Assembly: GCA_009785335.1 (NCBI GenBank)
Contig: WQWM01000014.1
Span: 1 to 53,989, forward strand
Direction of reading: 5' to 3'
Origin: Oscillospiraceae bacterium
GTDB taxonomy: Bacteria; Bacillota; Clostridia; Oscillospirales; Acutalibacteraceae
DNA length: 53,989 nt
Part shown: piece by piece, positions 1 through 9,200 of the stretch
How the letters are laid out: each line of letters begins with the position of its first letter
Numbering within the stretch: position 1 is the stretch's first letter
Notes under the pieces: generated by a model
What the model saw: the letters and a program-made list of their open reading frames with translations, nothing else
What the model was told of the DNA's origin: nothing
Database searches by the model: none
Program-made: the position numbers and the translations under genes

Positions 1-89
1 GCTGGCACAAAACCATGCAATGGCTGACCTACCACTAATAACGCAGCCACCAGTATAATCGATACGACTTTTAATGCGATTTTCTTCAT
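1..89 (-). CDS. Secreted or membrane protein, N-terminal fragment cut by window edge
   Basis: Leftward reading frame of 29 complete codons that runs off the window. It begins MKKIALKVV, continues with a hydrophobic core (about residues 8-21, SIILVAALLVVG) and then QPLHGFVP. Two early lysines plus the hydrophobic stretch make a typical Gram-positive signal peptide or N-terminal membrane anchor. The start is fixed by GAGAGG at 100-105, ten bases upstream, and by a near-consensus promoter at 128-156. The mature part lies outside the window, so no function can be given. It is transcribed divergently from the collagen-like gene to its right. Confidence 0.7.
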   Translation of the reverse strand, partial: MKKIALKVVSIILVAALLVVGQPLHGFVP

Positions 90-127
90 TTGTTTAGAAC
101 CTCTCAAACTGGAAATTTTATGAAATA

Positions 128-156
128 ATTGTAACATTTTTCTCGGCACTTGTCAA
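128..156 (-). promoter_or_regulatory. Sigma-A type promoter for the leftward secreted protein
   Basis: On the minus strand TTGACA (151-156), a 17-base spacer and TACAAT (128-133) lie about 40 bases upstream of the ATG at 89. Confidence 0.85.
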
Positions 157-269
157 CGGCTTTTCGCAAAATTTGTTGCGCAGTAAAGCGATTTTTTACA
201 TAGATAGATTTTCGCCACTCAACCGACTAAAAAGCATTCTGGCTAGCATTGTGAAGTTGTGGGTAAAAG

Positions 270-401
270 GGGCAAGCACAGGGCTACACCGGCCCAACGG
301 GCCCGCAAGGTTATCCCGGCGAGACAGGCGCAACCGGCGAAATGGGCCCGCAGGGTTATACCGGTGCAACTGGTGCCACCGGCGCGACTGGCCCAGGTTT
401 T
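270..401 (+). repeat. Collagen-like G-X-Y stalk 1
   Basis: Repeated glycine triplets (GPT, GPQ, GYT, GAT, GET types) run in one frame from about 270 to 401. The part before 342 lies upstream of the only in-frame ATG. The stalk is followed by Cys22 of the annotated protein. Confidence 0.8.
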
Positions 402-3400
402 GAGTGCATTGAAGACTTTGCTTATGCTCTGCAAGGCAACGACACAATCGCCGTCATTAACCAAAACACCCTGCAACAAACCGACACCATCGCTCTGCCC
501 AGCGCAGAATTCGGCCACAGTCATTTTCTCGCAACCAACCCAAACACCAACGAAATTTATGTCGATTCAATCCGAGACCTGCTCGTCATCAACGCAAAAA
601 CAGGTGCGATACAAAATGTCCCGCTCACCACTGGCTCGTTCTATAGTTTTGCAGTTTATGTCAACGCAGCGGCGAATAAAATCTATGCAAACACCCCAGA
701 GGGCTTGCTTGTGCTGGATGGCACAACGCACGAAATTCTTACCACGATTCCAAACCTTGGTAACAATTTCACGCCCGATAACACAACCGGATATTCCTAT
801 GCGATGGATCAGGGCTTCAACGATGACCGCATTATGGTCATCAGCGGCAGCACAAACGAGGTTGTGGACACCATCATCATTCCCGGCACAAACATCACGC
901 AATTGGTGATTGACGCCTCGCGCAGCCGACTGTATGCGTACAGCTTTTCCAACAGCAGAATCTATACGATCGACACCACGACAAATACAGTCATCAACTC
1001 TTTCCCTGTCTTCAACGGCACATTGCAAGTAGATCCAAATTTCGACTTGATCTATAACTTTCAAATCTCTGATGCCGAGTTCTATGCCACAGCCTATAAC
1101 GCCACCACGGGCGAAACACTATTAACCACCTACCTTGGTCCACTCAGCGCTTTTCTCATTGACCCTGCAACCGGTTACTTGTTTGTGCACAACGACACCA
1201 CGCAGCAAACGCAAAGCTACCAAGGCAATGAATACGGCAATTTAACTTTGCTTGGTGACGTTCCACTTTCGTCATTTGTGCTGGAATATGGCTTTCTGCC
1301 AATTAACAATTGCCCCGTCGGGCCAACTGGTGCAACCGGCGAGCCCGGACCAACAGGGCCGCAAGGCTACACCGGCGCAACAGGTGCCACCGGTGAACGC
1401 GGTGAGACTGGTGCAACTGGCCCGGGTTTTGAGTGCATTCACAATTACGCCTACAGCATTGTCCACAACGCCATTCCTTTTAATCCAGAAAACGACATTG
1501 TGGTTGTAGATCAAGGCACGCAGGAAGTCGTGGATACCATTCCATTGCCGCCCGGTGAGATTGGAACGCCCGTCGGCATTGTTTCCAATCCTGCAACCGG
1601 TGAACTATATGTTGCCTATCGAAGGGACACAGGCACTGCATCGGCCAACGTGTTTATTGTTGATCCACGAACCAGGCAAGTGCAAACCATCTCCGTTCCT
1701 TTGGCAGACGGCAATGTAGTTTCCATTGCATACAATGAAGCAGCAAACCAAATCGTTGTTGGTGCCTCTGGCGGATTCTTGATTTATGATGCAAGCAGCC
1801 ACGCATTGATCGAAAACATCGAAACCGGCACCAATATCAGCCATGTTGTTGTTGATGAAGGCTTAGGCAAATCCTTTGGCATTACCACTGGCGGAACCTG
1901 GGTTTATGTTGTCGACGGCACGTCTATCGAGCAAATTACGCTCCCTGGTCAAATCGTTAATTTTGCCCTTGATTCGCTGCGTCATCGTCTGTATGTATTG
2001 TTCATGGATTCCATGGTTCGCGTGATTGACACCACCAGCAATGGATTCGTTGAGCAGTTCCCGGTGAGTGGGCCAATTACTTTATCTACACGATTTGGGA
2101 TAGACGAGAACCTCGACGTATTATACGTGCTTGCTAATGTCGCAGGCGAACAAACCGTCAGCAGCTATCGTGCAAGCACCGGCGATCCTTTGGTTACGAA
2201 CACCCCAGACCTCTGGGCGCCCATCATGCTCAGCGTTGACCCAGCAACCGGCCAAGTGCTCTTCTTTGACGCTGGCAGAAACCAAACCGTCACTTATCAA
2301 GGCTATGCAGACGGCAGTCTGACCGAGGTCGGCTACACACCGGTAAGGGCAACCATCAACTTTGCCTTTGCGGAAGTGAACACTTGCCCACAAGGCCCAA
2401 CCGGCGCAACCGGTGCCACTGGTATAACCGGCCCAACCGGCCCGGGCATGGGCTGCGCCATGCCATCCTATACCTTTGTGGCCAACGAAAACACCATCAC
2501 CATCATTGACCCGCTCACCCACGAAACCAGCGTAGTGCAAGCGCCATTCCCCATCTCAAACCTTGCCGTTGACCCCGAGCTGCGCAAGCTATACATCATT
2601 TCGGCCGACGGACAATTTGCCGTTTGGGATGAGCCAACCCGCACCTTCACCGTGCTCGATAACCTGCCCGATGCTCATTCCATTGCGGTGAATCGCAACA
2701 ACCACAAAGTGATTGTTACCTCGCAGACTGGAAACCTCATCACCATTTATAACGGCTACAACGGGCAGCGTTTGTCGCAACTGTCTGTCTTCTCTCCCAG
2801 CGACATCGTTGTTAATCCCGAAACCAACATCGCCTATGTGTCCACAGGCAGCGGCCTGATGCTGCTCAACACCAACTCCGGCAGCATCATTGGTCGCGTT
2901 GACTTCAACGACAACCTCGCAGGCATGACGGTGGATTATTGCTCAAACAGAATTTTTGCCATCAACACTGGCACAGGAACCGGCATTGAGGTGATTGATG
3001 CCAAGTGCAACGTGATTTGTGCGCACATTGAAGTGCCCGAGGGTATCCACAGCATGGTAGTGAACCCCCGTCTTGGCTTGCTGTACGTCGTCACCGCCGA
3101 CGGCAGCAGCGTGCTGGTTTATGACACATGCAACTATGAGCGCGTGGGGCAACTGGAACTCCCCTTCTCGGCGCAAATCAACGGCATTTCCATCGACCTG
3201 CCCAACCATTTGCTCTATCTCACCGATGCCGCAGGTGCAAGCTTCGTCTTTGTGCTTGACGGCGGCACAAACGAGCAAACCGGTGCCATGCCAGGGGTTA
3301 TCAACACCGGCGGCGTGGTGACCATGGCCTGCAACCCGCCCTGCAACAACAATCCCTGCTGCGGAAGAAGACCTTCGACCCCGCCGCCACCTATCGAAGA

Positions 3401-5174
3401 ATTTTTCATCCACGCCAGCTCGCTCTTCATCTTGCCGGACAGCACTATTGACCTGTTTATTTCTTTTAACCCATATTACGGCGCGTATGGCGGTGGCTCT
3501 CACTTCATGGGAGACTATCAGGACTTTGACGAAATTGAGAATTTGCCGGCGCAACTCCCATTTAATGCATTGCTGCCCCGTGCTTCACGCAACATCGGAA
3601 ATCTCAATCGCCAATATCAACCAACGCCAATGTATGAGTTGGAGCAAGCAGCACCCGAAATGCCCGTAAGTGAGCAACAATTCGAAAGCCCATGCCATTT
3701 CGTTTGGTCTATTATCCAGCACTCCTCCACCGCCACCGCCCTTGCCACATCGTATGGCAACAGCAACAATCTGTTTGCCGGTTCAGATGAAACAGGACCG
3801 ATTGTTGTGCGTGCAACATGCCTAGAAAACGGTCGTTACGCCGATATTACCGTTGAAATGCAGCCCGTCATTTCGATCACCGCATCGGGTACAACCGTAT
3901 ACACAGGCGGACAACTACAATTCTCAGCCACCGTGGAAAACGGCAGTGTGGCCGATTTGTCTTGGAATATCGTCAACACACATCAACCGGGCACGTATCT
4001 TACCCCAATCCACGGTGCCAACACTACTTTGATTGTTGCCCCCAACGAAACCGCACACACGCTTATCGTCCGAGCAAGCGTCCACGGCAGCTTCGGCGCT
4101 GGCGAATTCATCTCCGTGTTGCAAGCCCCGCTCCCGCCCGCCCCAGAGAATTTCATCATCATACCCAGCCAAACCAGCGTAGCCCCGGGCGACACAGTGA
4201 TGTTAAACAGCGAAAAAAGCTGTCAGCTTGTTTGGTCAATCCTTAATCCGCAAAGCACCTCCACCGGCATCTATTCCATCATATGGAATCAGGGTTTGTT
4301 ATACGTTGGTGCTGACCAAACCGAACCCATCATCGTGCGTGCGGATTGTGAAGAAGATGGCAGTTACGGTGAAGTCACGATTTATATGGAAACGTCATCC
4401 GCTTCAATCACCATCATCCCCAGCGCAAATCCCGTCGCACCTGGCAACGGCATCAGCCTGTATGCCGAAACAGGCTGCCCAGTGGTTTGGTCAATCAGCA
4501 ACCAGCAGTCGATGAACACCATGCTTGGCCTTTCACAAGACAATAGCGTTGGCCTAGTCGTTGGCGCAGACGAAACTGCTCCCATCACCGTGCACGCGGA
4601 TTGTGAAGAAGATGGCAGTTATGGTGAAATCACCATTTATCTCGAAGCACCGATTGAGCCACTCGCCATTATGCCCAGCGCAAATCCCGTCGCACCAGGC
4701 GATAATATTGAGCTGTTTGTTGAAGCAGATTGCCCAATTGTTTGGTCCATCAGTAACCAGCAGTCTATGGACACCACGCTTGGTCTCGCGCAAGACAATA
4801 GCGTTACCCTTTTGGTTGGCGCAGACGAAACTGCGCCTATTACCGTGCACGCGGAATGCGACGAACAAGTCAGAGCTGGCGACATCACGATTGACGTCGA
4901 AGCACCAGTCGAGCCATTCAGCGTCGCCGTCCCGCAAGTCGTTGCTCATCCAATCAATGTTAATTTGCGCAACCGCAACTTGACGCCCAAGCAACCCATC
5001 CAACCTCACAGCCGCAACATCATGCCTCCCCGCACCGCGCCAGCACCGCAAGCCAAGCCCTCTGCTGGCTGTGGCTGCGCAAAACCACCCCCACAACCCG
5101 AGCCCCGCGTGAATAATCTTAACCCTCATATGTTCATCTCTGATGGCGGTTCGGTATACTACTATAATAAGTAA
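342..5174 (+). CDS. Collagen-like / YVTN beta-propeller giant surface protein, 5' end disrupted
   Basis: A 1610-residue modular protein as numbered from ATG 342. Order: G-X-Y collagen triplets to residue 19, Cys22, a beta-propeller-like domain of about 300 residues with YVTN-type blades, Cys324, triplets 327-362, Cys365, second propeller, Cys682, triplets 685-702, Cys705, third propeller, a Cys/Pro-rich hinge near 997-1022, then Ig-like repeats of about 85 residues starting near 1270, 1355 and 1440, and a Gly-Cys-Gly-Cys/Pro-rich tail. No signal peptide, LPXTG motif or membrane helix is visible; collagen-like proteins of this kind in Clostridia and Bacilli (BclA type) coat spores, so an exosporium or surface-layer role is inferred. 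ATG 342 has no ribosome site, and triplets continue in frame upstream to about 270 before a stop at 264, so the true start is missing or lies in another frame. Confidence 0.8.
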   Translation: MGPQGYTGATGATGATGPGFECIEDFAYALQGNDTIAVINQNTLQQTDTIALPSAEFGHSHFLATNPNTNEIYVDSIRDLLVINAKTGAIQNVPLTTGSFYSFAVYVNAAANKIYANTPEGLLVLDGTTHEILTTIPNLGNNFTPDNTTGYSYAMDQGFNDDRIMVISGSTNEVVDTIIIPGTNITQLVIDASRSRLYAYSFSNSRIYTIDTTTNTVINSFPVFNGTLQVDPNFDLIYNFQISDAEFYATAYNATTGETLLTTYLGPLSAFLIDPATGYLFVHNDTTQQTQSYQGNEYGNLTLLGDVPLSSFVLEYGFLPINNCPVGPTGATGEPGPTGPQGYTGATGATGERGETGATGPGFECIHNYAYSIVHNAIPFNPENDIVVVDQGTQEVVDTIPLPPGEIGTPVGIVSNPATGELYVAYRRDTGTASANVFIVDPRTRQVQTISVPLADGNVVSIAYNEAANQIVVGASGGFLIYDASSHALIENIETGTNISHVVVDEGLGKSFGITTGGTWVYVVDGTSIEQITLPGQIVNFALDSLRHRLYVLFMDSMVRVIDTTSNGFVEQFPVSGPITLSTRFGIDENLDVLYVLANVAGEQTVSSYRASTGDPLVTNTPDLWAPIMLSVDPATGQVLFFDAGRNQTVTYQGYADGSLTEVGYTPVRATINFAFAEVNTCPQGPTGATGATGITGPTGPGMGCAMPSYTFVANENTITIIDPLTHETSVVQAPFPISNLAVDPELRKLYIISADGQFAVWDEPTRTFTVLDNLPDAHSIAVNRNNHKVIVTSQTGNLITIYNGYNGQRLSQLSVFSPSDIVVNPETNIAYVSTGSGLMLLNTNSGSIIGRVDFNDNLAGMTVDYCSNRIFAINTGTGTGIEVIDAKCNVICAHIEVPEGIHSMVVNPRLGLLYVVTADGSSVLVYDTCNYERVGQLELPFSAQINGISIDLPNHLLYLTDAAGASFVFVLDGGTNEQTGAMPGVINTGGVVTMACNPPCNNNPCCGRRPSTPPPPIEEFFIHASSLFILPDSTIDLFISFNPYYGAYGGGSHFMGDYQDFDEIENLPAQLPFNALLPRASRNIGNLNRQYQPTPMYELEQAAPEMPVSEQQFESPCHFVWSIIQHSSTATALATSYGNSNNLFAGSDETGPIVVRATCLENGRYADITVEMQPVISITASGTTVYTGGQLQFSATVENGSVADLSWNIVNTHQPGTYLTPIHGANTTLIVAPNETAHTLIVRASVHGSFGAGEFISVLQAPLPPAPENFIIIPSQTSVAPGDTVMLNSEKSCQLVWSILNPQSTSTGIYSIIWNQGLLYVGADQTEPIIVRADCEEDGSYGEVTIYMETSSASITIIPSANPVAPGNGISLYAETGCPVVWSISNQQSMNTMLGLSQDNSVGLVVGADETAPITVHADCEEDGSYGEITIYLEAPIEPLAIMPSANPVAPGDNIELFVEADCPIVWSISNQQSMDTTLGLAQDNSVTLLVGADETAPITVHAECDEQVRAGDITIDVEAPVEPFSVAVPQVVAHPINVNLRNRNLTPKQPIQPHSRNIMPPRTAPAPQAKPSAGCGCAKPPPQPEPRVNNLNPHMFISDGGSVYYYNK
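1320..1427 (+). repeat. Collagen-like G-X-Y stalk 2
   Basis: Twelve glycine triplets (residues 327-362) link propeller 1 to propeller 2. Cys324 precedes and Cys365 follows, so the stalk is bracketed by cysteines. Confidence 0.85.
2394..2447 (+). repeat. Collagen-like G-X-Y stalk 3
   Basis: Six glycine triplets (residues 685-702) link propeller 2 to propeller 3 and are bracketed by Cys682 and Cys705. This is the shortest of the three stalks. Confidence 0.8.
4150..4910 (+). repeat. Three tandem Ig-like repeats of about 255 bp
   Basis: Units begin near 4150, 4405 and 4660 with a PS-x-N/T-x-V-A-P-G motif, then a Cys-x-V-W-S-I core and a GADET/GADQTEPI..V.A.C segment. Units two and three are very similar even at the DNA level, indicating recent duplication. 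Confidence 0.8.
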
Positions 5175-5189
5175 GCCTATCATCGCGCA

Positions 5190-5217
5190 AGTCCCTCTTT
5201 CACAGGGGGACTTTTTT
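5190..5217 (+). terminator. Rho-independent terminator of the collagen-like gene
   Basis: AGTCCC / GGGACT stem with a loop of about 11 bases followed by six T residues, 16 bases after the TAA at 5172-5174. Confidence 0.85.
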
Positions 5218-5258
5218 CGTCATGTTGCACAAACTTGAATTTTTTTTGCCAAAAGGGG

Positions 5259-5287
5259 TTGACAGAATATATATATATATATATAAT
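5259..5287 (+). promoter_or_regulatory. Promoter with AT-dinucleotide repeat spacer
   Basis: TTGACA (5259-5264), 17 bases, TATAAT (5282-5287). Nearly the whole spacer is an uninterrupted alternating AT tract running into the -10 box. It drives the B-repeat gene at 5321, whose ribosome site AAGGGGG is at 5305-5311. Confidence 0.85.
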
Positions 5288-5320
5288 GGGTGTACCTAAT
5301 TTTCAAGGGGGTCACTTTAG

Positions 5321-5866
5321 ATGAAGAAAATACTTAGTGTACTTTTGGCGGTGCTCACGCTGGCAAGCGTGTTTGGGATTGCAGTGCAAGCTGGACCAGA
5401 CAGCGGACGTTTTGCCGTAATTGGATGCAATCGAACCAGGCTTGATCCAGCCTTCTCCAATCCTTTCCTTCCAGGCGCAGAAGTCGGGGTTACATTCCAC
5501 CCTGCATTATTACTAAATGTGCCGCCGATGACTGGCTGGCGTTTTGCAGGCTGGAATATTGACTATTCCATTGAATTTGTTGAGGGCACAGCAGAATGCC
5601 TTGCCTTTACGTTTATCATGCCAGCCAGTGAAGTTCACATTCAAGCCAATCTGGTTGAAATCACTGCGGAATGCCCGCGCTACACCGTTACGGTAATTGG
5701 TGCCAGCGGTGGCGGCGAATTTGCAGCAGGCGAAAGGGTTCTCCTCGAACTCGGTTATCCCCCCGCGGGCATGGAATGGAGAGAAGGGGCTCGAGTTGGA
5801 TTTTGCGAAAATCAAATTGGCTGGAGAAATACCTGGGGGGGGACGGGGTTCTCCTTTGAGAGTTGA
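5321..5866 (+). CDS. Secreted B-repeat protein, upstream frame of a frameshifted gene
   Basis: 181 codons starting MKKILSVLLAVLTLASVFG, a clear signal peptide (cleavage probably after VQA near residue 24). Two B-repeat (InlB_B / Flg_new type) modules follow: the first has the typical PP..GWRFAGW and FTFIMPAS...IQANL landmarks (about 60-115), the second starts YTVTVIGASGGGEFAAGE (about 124) but loses its expected ending and stops at 5866. The missing ending, FIMPSSDMTLTANF, is present in another frame just downstream, so one base has been gained or lost, most simply at the G8 run at 5835-5842. The start is supported by AAGGGGG at 5305 and a strong promoter. Such repeats are common in secreted adhesin-like proteins; no specific ligand can be named. 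Confidence 0.75.
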   Translation: MKKILSVLLAVLTLASVFGIAVQAGPDSGRFAVIGCNRTRLDPAFSNPFLPGAEVGVTFHPALLLNVPPMTGWRFAGWNIDYSIEFVEGTAECLAFTFIMPASEVHIQANLVEITAECPRYTVTVIGASGGGEFAAGERVLLELGYPPAGMEWREGARVGFCENQIGWRNTWGGTGFSFES

Positions 5867-6050
5867 GTTTATCATGCCAAGCAGCGATATGACTCTCACC
5901 GCTAACTTCCGTGAAGTAGCTGTCTGCTGTGCTGACTATCCTGACTGCTATTGTGAAATGGGTGTTATTGGGCTCATCTTGAATGTTCTACGCGTGATAA
6001 TCGGCTTCCTCAGCACTATTTTCCCATGGTTCAACTGGCCCGAAATTTAA
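5697..6050 (+). pseudogene. Downstream frame of the same B-repeat gene
   Basis: This frame carries the end of the second B-repeat from about 5855, then a Cys-rich segment (CCADYPDCYCE) and a hydrophobic C-terminal tail (about 5964-6038, [17 protein letters not shown]) that could be a membrane anchor. It has no signal peptide or ribosome site of its own. If the G8 run at 5835-5842 changed by one base (up or down as needed), it would join the signal peptide and repeats encoded from 5321. Only the region after about 5843 is likely to be genuinely coding in this frame. A sequencing error in the homopolymer is the main alternative to a real broken or phase-variable gene. Confidence 0.65.
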
Positions 6051-6070
6051 CACAAACAACACCCCATTTC

Positions 6071-6100
6071 AACGGCGTAGCCACGTGCTGCGCCGTTTTT
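6071..6100 (+). terminator. Terminator before rpoB
   Basis: AACGGCG / CGCCGTT stem followed by a T run, 20 bases after the stop at 6050. It separates the surface-protein gene from rpoB. Confidence 0.85.
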
Positions 6101-6145
6101 ATTTGGCTTGCGCAAAATTTGTCGCAAAATTTTTACAAAAAAGCC

Positions 6146-6174
6146 TTGACATTTTTTTTCAGCAATGGTATAAT
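6146..6174 (+). promoter_or_regulatory. rpoB promoter, extended -10
   Basis: TTGACA (6146-6151), 17 bases, TATAAT (6169-6174), with TGG directly before the -10 (extended -10). The leader to the rpoB start is about 105 bases. Confidence 0.88.
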
Positions 6175-6201
6175 CTTATAATCAGTATTTATAATTGGCG
6201 C

Positions 6202-6227
6202 GTTGTGTCCACTCGTGGGTGCACAAC
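6202..6227 (+). promoter_or_regulatory. Stem-loop in rpoB leader
   Basis: GTTGTG (6202-6207) pairs with CACAAC (6222-6227), with a further CCA/TGG inner stem. There is no T run, so it is not a terminator. A regulatory role is only inferred from its place in the leader. Confidence 0.45.
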
Positions 6228-6285
6228 TGCCTTCTCATGCGCAAAGGCACGCAGCGCAATCAACACAATGGAGGATGAAAACCTT

Positions 6286-9200
6286 ATGCCCAATGTTACG
6301 CCAGTTCGGCGCGGAAACCAAACGCGGCTAAGCTATGGCAAAATCCGCGAAGTGATGGATATGCCCAACCTCATCGAGGTGCAAAAAAATTCTTTCCAGT
6401 GGTTTTTGAACGTTGGACTGCGGGAAATCTTCCGCGACACGGCGGAAATTTCTGACTATGGCGGCAAATGGGTGCTTTCGTTTGTAGACTATCGTCTGGA
6501 CGATGCGCCGAAATACACCGTGCGGGAGTGCAAGGAACGCGATGCGACCTATGCTGCACCCATGCGCGTGAAAGCACGCCTGCTGAACAAAGAAACCGGC
6601 GTGATGAAAGAAAGCGAAATCTACATGGGCGACTTTCCGCTGATGACCGAAAGTGGCACTTTCGTGGTCAACGGCGCGGAACGCGTGATTGTTTCACAGC
6701 TGGTGCGTGCACCGGGTGTGTATTACACCGTGAACTACGACAAAACCGGTTTGCGGCTCTATAACGGCACCATTAACCCCAACCGCGGCGCATGGCTGGA
6801 ATATGAAACGGATGTTAATGACCTATTCTATGTGCGCATTGACAAAAACCGCAAGCTGTTCATCACTACTTTCGTGCGTGCACTTGGCCTAGAGACCGAC
6901 GAAGAAATCAAAGAATACTTCGGCCACGACCCCCGCATTGCTGCCACGCTGGAGAAAGACGAAATCGTCAACAGTGCCGAAGCCGCCATGGAAGTGTTTC
7001 GCAAGCTGCGCCCAGGCGAGCCGGTCACGGTGGAAACCGCCAAACAGCATATCGACCAACTGTTCTTTGACACCAACCGCTATGACATCAGCAAAGTGGG
7101 TCGCTATAAGTACAATAAGAAGCTGGCCATCGGCTCGCGCCTTGCGGGCTGCAAATTGGCCGAACCCGTGGTATGCCCACGCACAGGCGAACTGCTTGCC
7201 GAACCCGGCGAGCTCATTACACGTGAAAAAGCCTATGCCCTAGAGCAAGCAGGCGTGATGCGCGCTGTGGTCATGCACGGCGATGACGAGCCGCTGACCA
7301 TCCTCAGCAATGGCATGGTGGACCTGAAGGGCAAGCCCGATCTCGACGGCGGAACTGAAACCCGCTGGCATGACTATCTGCCACAATTTAGCGAAGAACA
7401 ACTGCACGCCGTTGGCATGACGGAAAAAGTCGTGGCCCGCGTGTTCTTCGAAATTCTTGACCAAGACCTTGCCGACGATGCTCTGCTGGCCGAACTGCGT
7501 GCCCGCAGCGAGGAGCTCATTCCAAAATGCATTACGCTTGATGATATTTATGCGTCCGTTAACTATGTGAACTGCTTGGCCTTTGGCCTTGGCCGCGCCG
7601 ACGACATTGACCACTTGGGCAACCGCCGCATTCGTTGCGTGGGTGAGCTGCTGCAGAACCAATTCCGCATGGGCATGGCGCGCATGGAAAAACTCGTGCG
7701 CGAAAAAATGACCCTGCAAGCCCAAGACGACGCAGACAAAATCTCCCCCGCTACGCTCATCAACATTCGTCCGGTGAGCATGGCTATCAAAGAGTTCTTC
7801 GGCTCCAGCCCGCTGAGCCAATTCATGGATCAAACCAATCCATTGGCCGAGTTGACGCACAAACGCCGTCTTTCCGCGCTGGGCCCCGGTGGTCTTTCGC
7901 GTGATCGCGCAGGCTTTGAAGTGCGCGACGTGCACTATAGCCACTATGGCCGCATGTGCCCCATCGAAACCCCAGAGGGTCAAAACGTGGGCTTGATCTC
8001 CTACTTGGCCACCTATGCGCGCATCAATCGCTACGGCTTCATTGAAGCACCCTATCGCCGCGTGGAAAATGGCATCGTGCTTGACCGCACGCGCTACATG
8101 ACCGCCGACGAAGAAGATGATTATGTGGTGGCACAGGCCAACGAGCCACTCACCGACGACAACACCTTTGCGAAAGACCGTGTTATTGCCCGCCACTTGG
8201 ATGAATACCTTGAGGTTGAGCCTAAGCGTGTGCAATACATGGACGTATCACCAAAAATGGTAGTGTCTGTGGCCACAGCGATGATTCCCTTCCTCGAAAA
8301 CGACGACGCCAACCGCGCACTGATGGGCTCGAACATGCAGCGGCAAGCCGTGCCACTGCTGAAAACCGATTCCCCGCTGGTTGGCACGGGCATGGAATAC
8401 AAAGCCGCGCTAGACTCTGGCGTGGTGGTGCTGGCTGAAGCCCCCGGCGTGGTGAGCTATGTGAGTGCCGAAAAAGTGACCATCACCGAAACCACCGGCC
8501 GCAAGCGCGACTATAACTTAATTAAATTCCTGCGCAGCAATGCGGGCACATGTATCAATCAACGCCCGATTGTTGCTGTGGGTGATAAAATCATCACCGG
8601 ACAAGTGATTGCTGATGGCCCCGCGACCGACCAAGGTGAAATTTCGCTGGGCAAAAACGCACTGATTGGCTTCATGACCTGGGAAGGCTATAACTATGAA
8701 GACGCGGTGCTGGTGAACGAAAAAATGGTGCAGGATGACGTATACACGTCTATCCATATTGAGCAGTTTGAGTTGGAAGCTCGTGACACCAAACTGGGTG
8801 CCGAAGAAATCACGCGTGACATCCCCAACGTGGGTGATGATGCGATGAAAGACCTCGATGAACACGGTGTCATTCGCGTTGGCGCAGAAGTGAAAAGCGG
8901 CGACATTCTGGTGGGTAAGGTAACGCCAAAAGGCGAAACCGAGCTCACCGCCGAAGAACGCCTGTTGCGCGCCATCTTTGGCGAAAAAGTGAAAGAAGTG
9001 CGCGACACCAGCCTGCGCCTGCCCCACGGTGAATATGGCATTGTGGTGAACGTGGAAGTCTTCACCCGCGAAAACTCAGATGAACTCAGCCCCGGCGTAA
9101 ATAAAGTGGTGCGTTGTTTCATTGCGCAAAAGCGCAAGCTGAGCGTAGGCGACAAAATGGCCGGTCGCCACGGCAACAAAGGTGTTGTTTCGCGCATTTT

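Noticed and set aside
7801..7875. Rifampicin-resistance mutation in rpoB
   Set aside because: Asp515, His525 and Ser530 equivalents are wild type; Pro509 is probably natural variation.
7240..8235. 331-codon open frame antisense to rpoB
   Set aside because: Shadow of rpoB with no start signals and no family resemblance.
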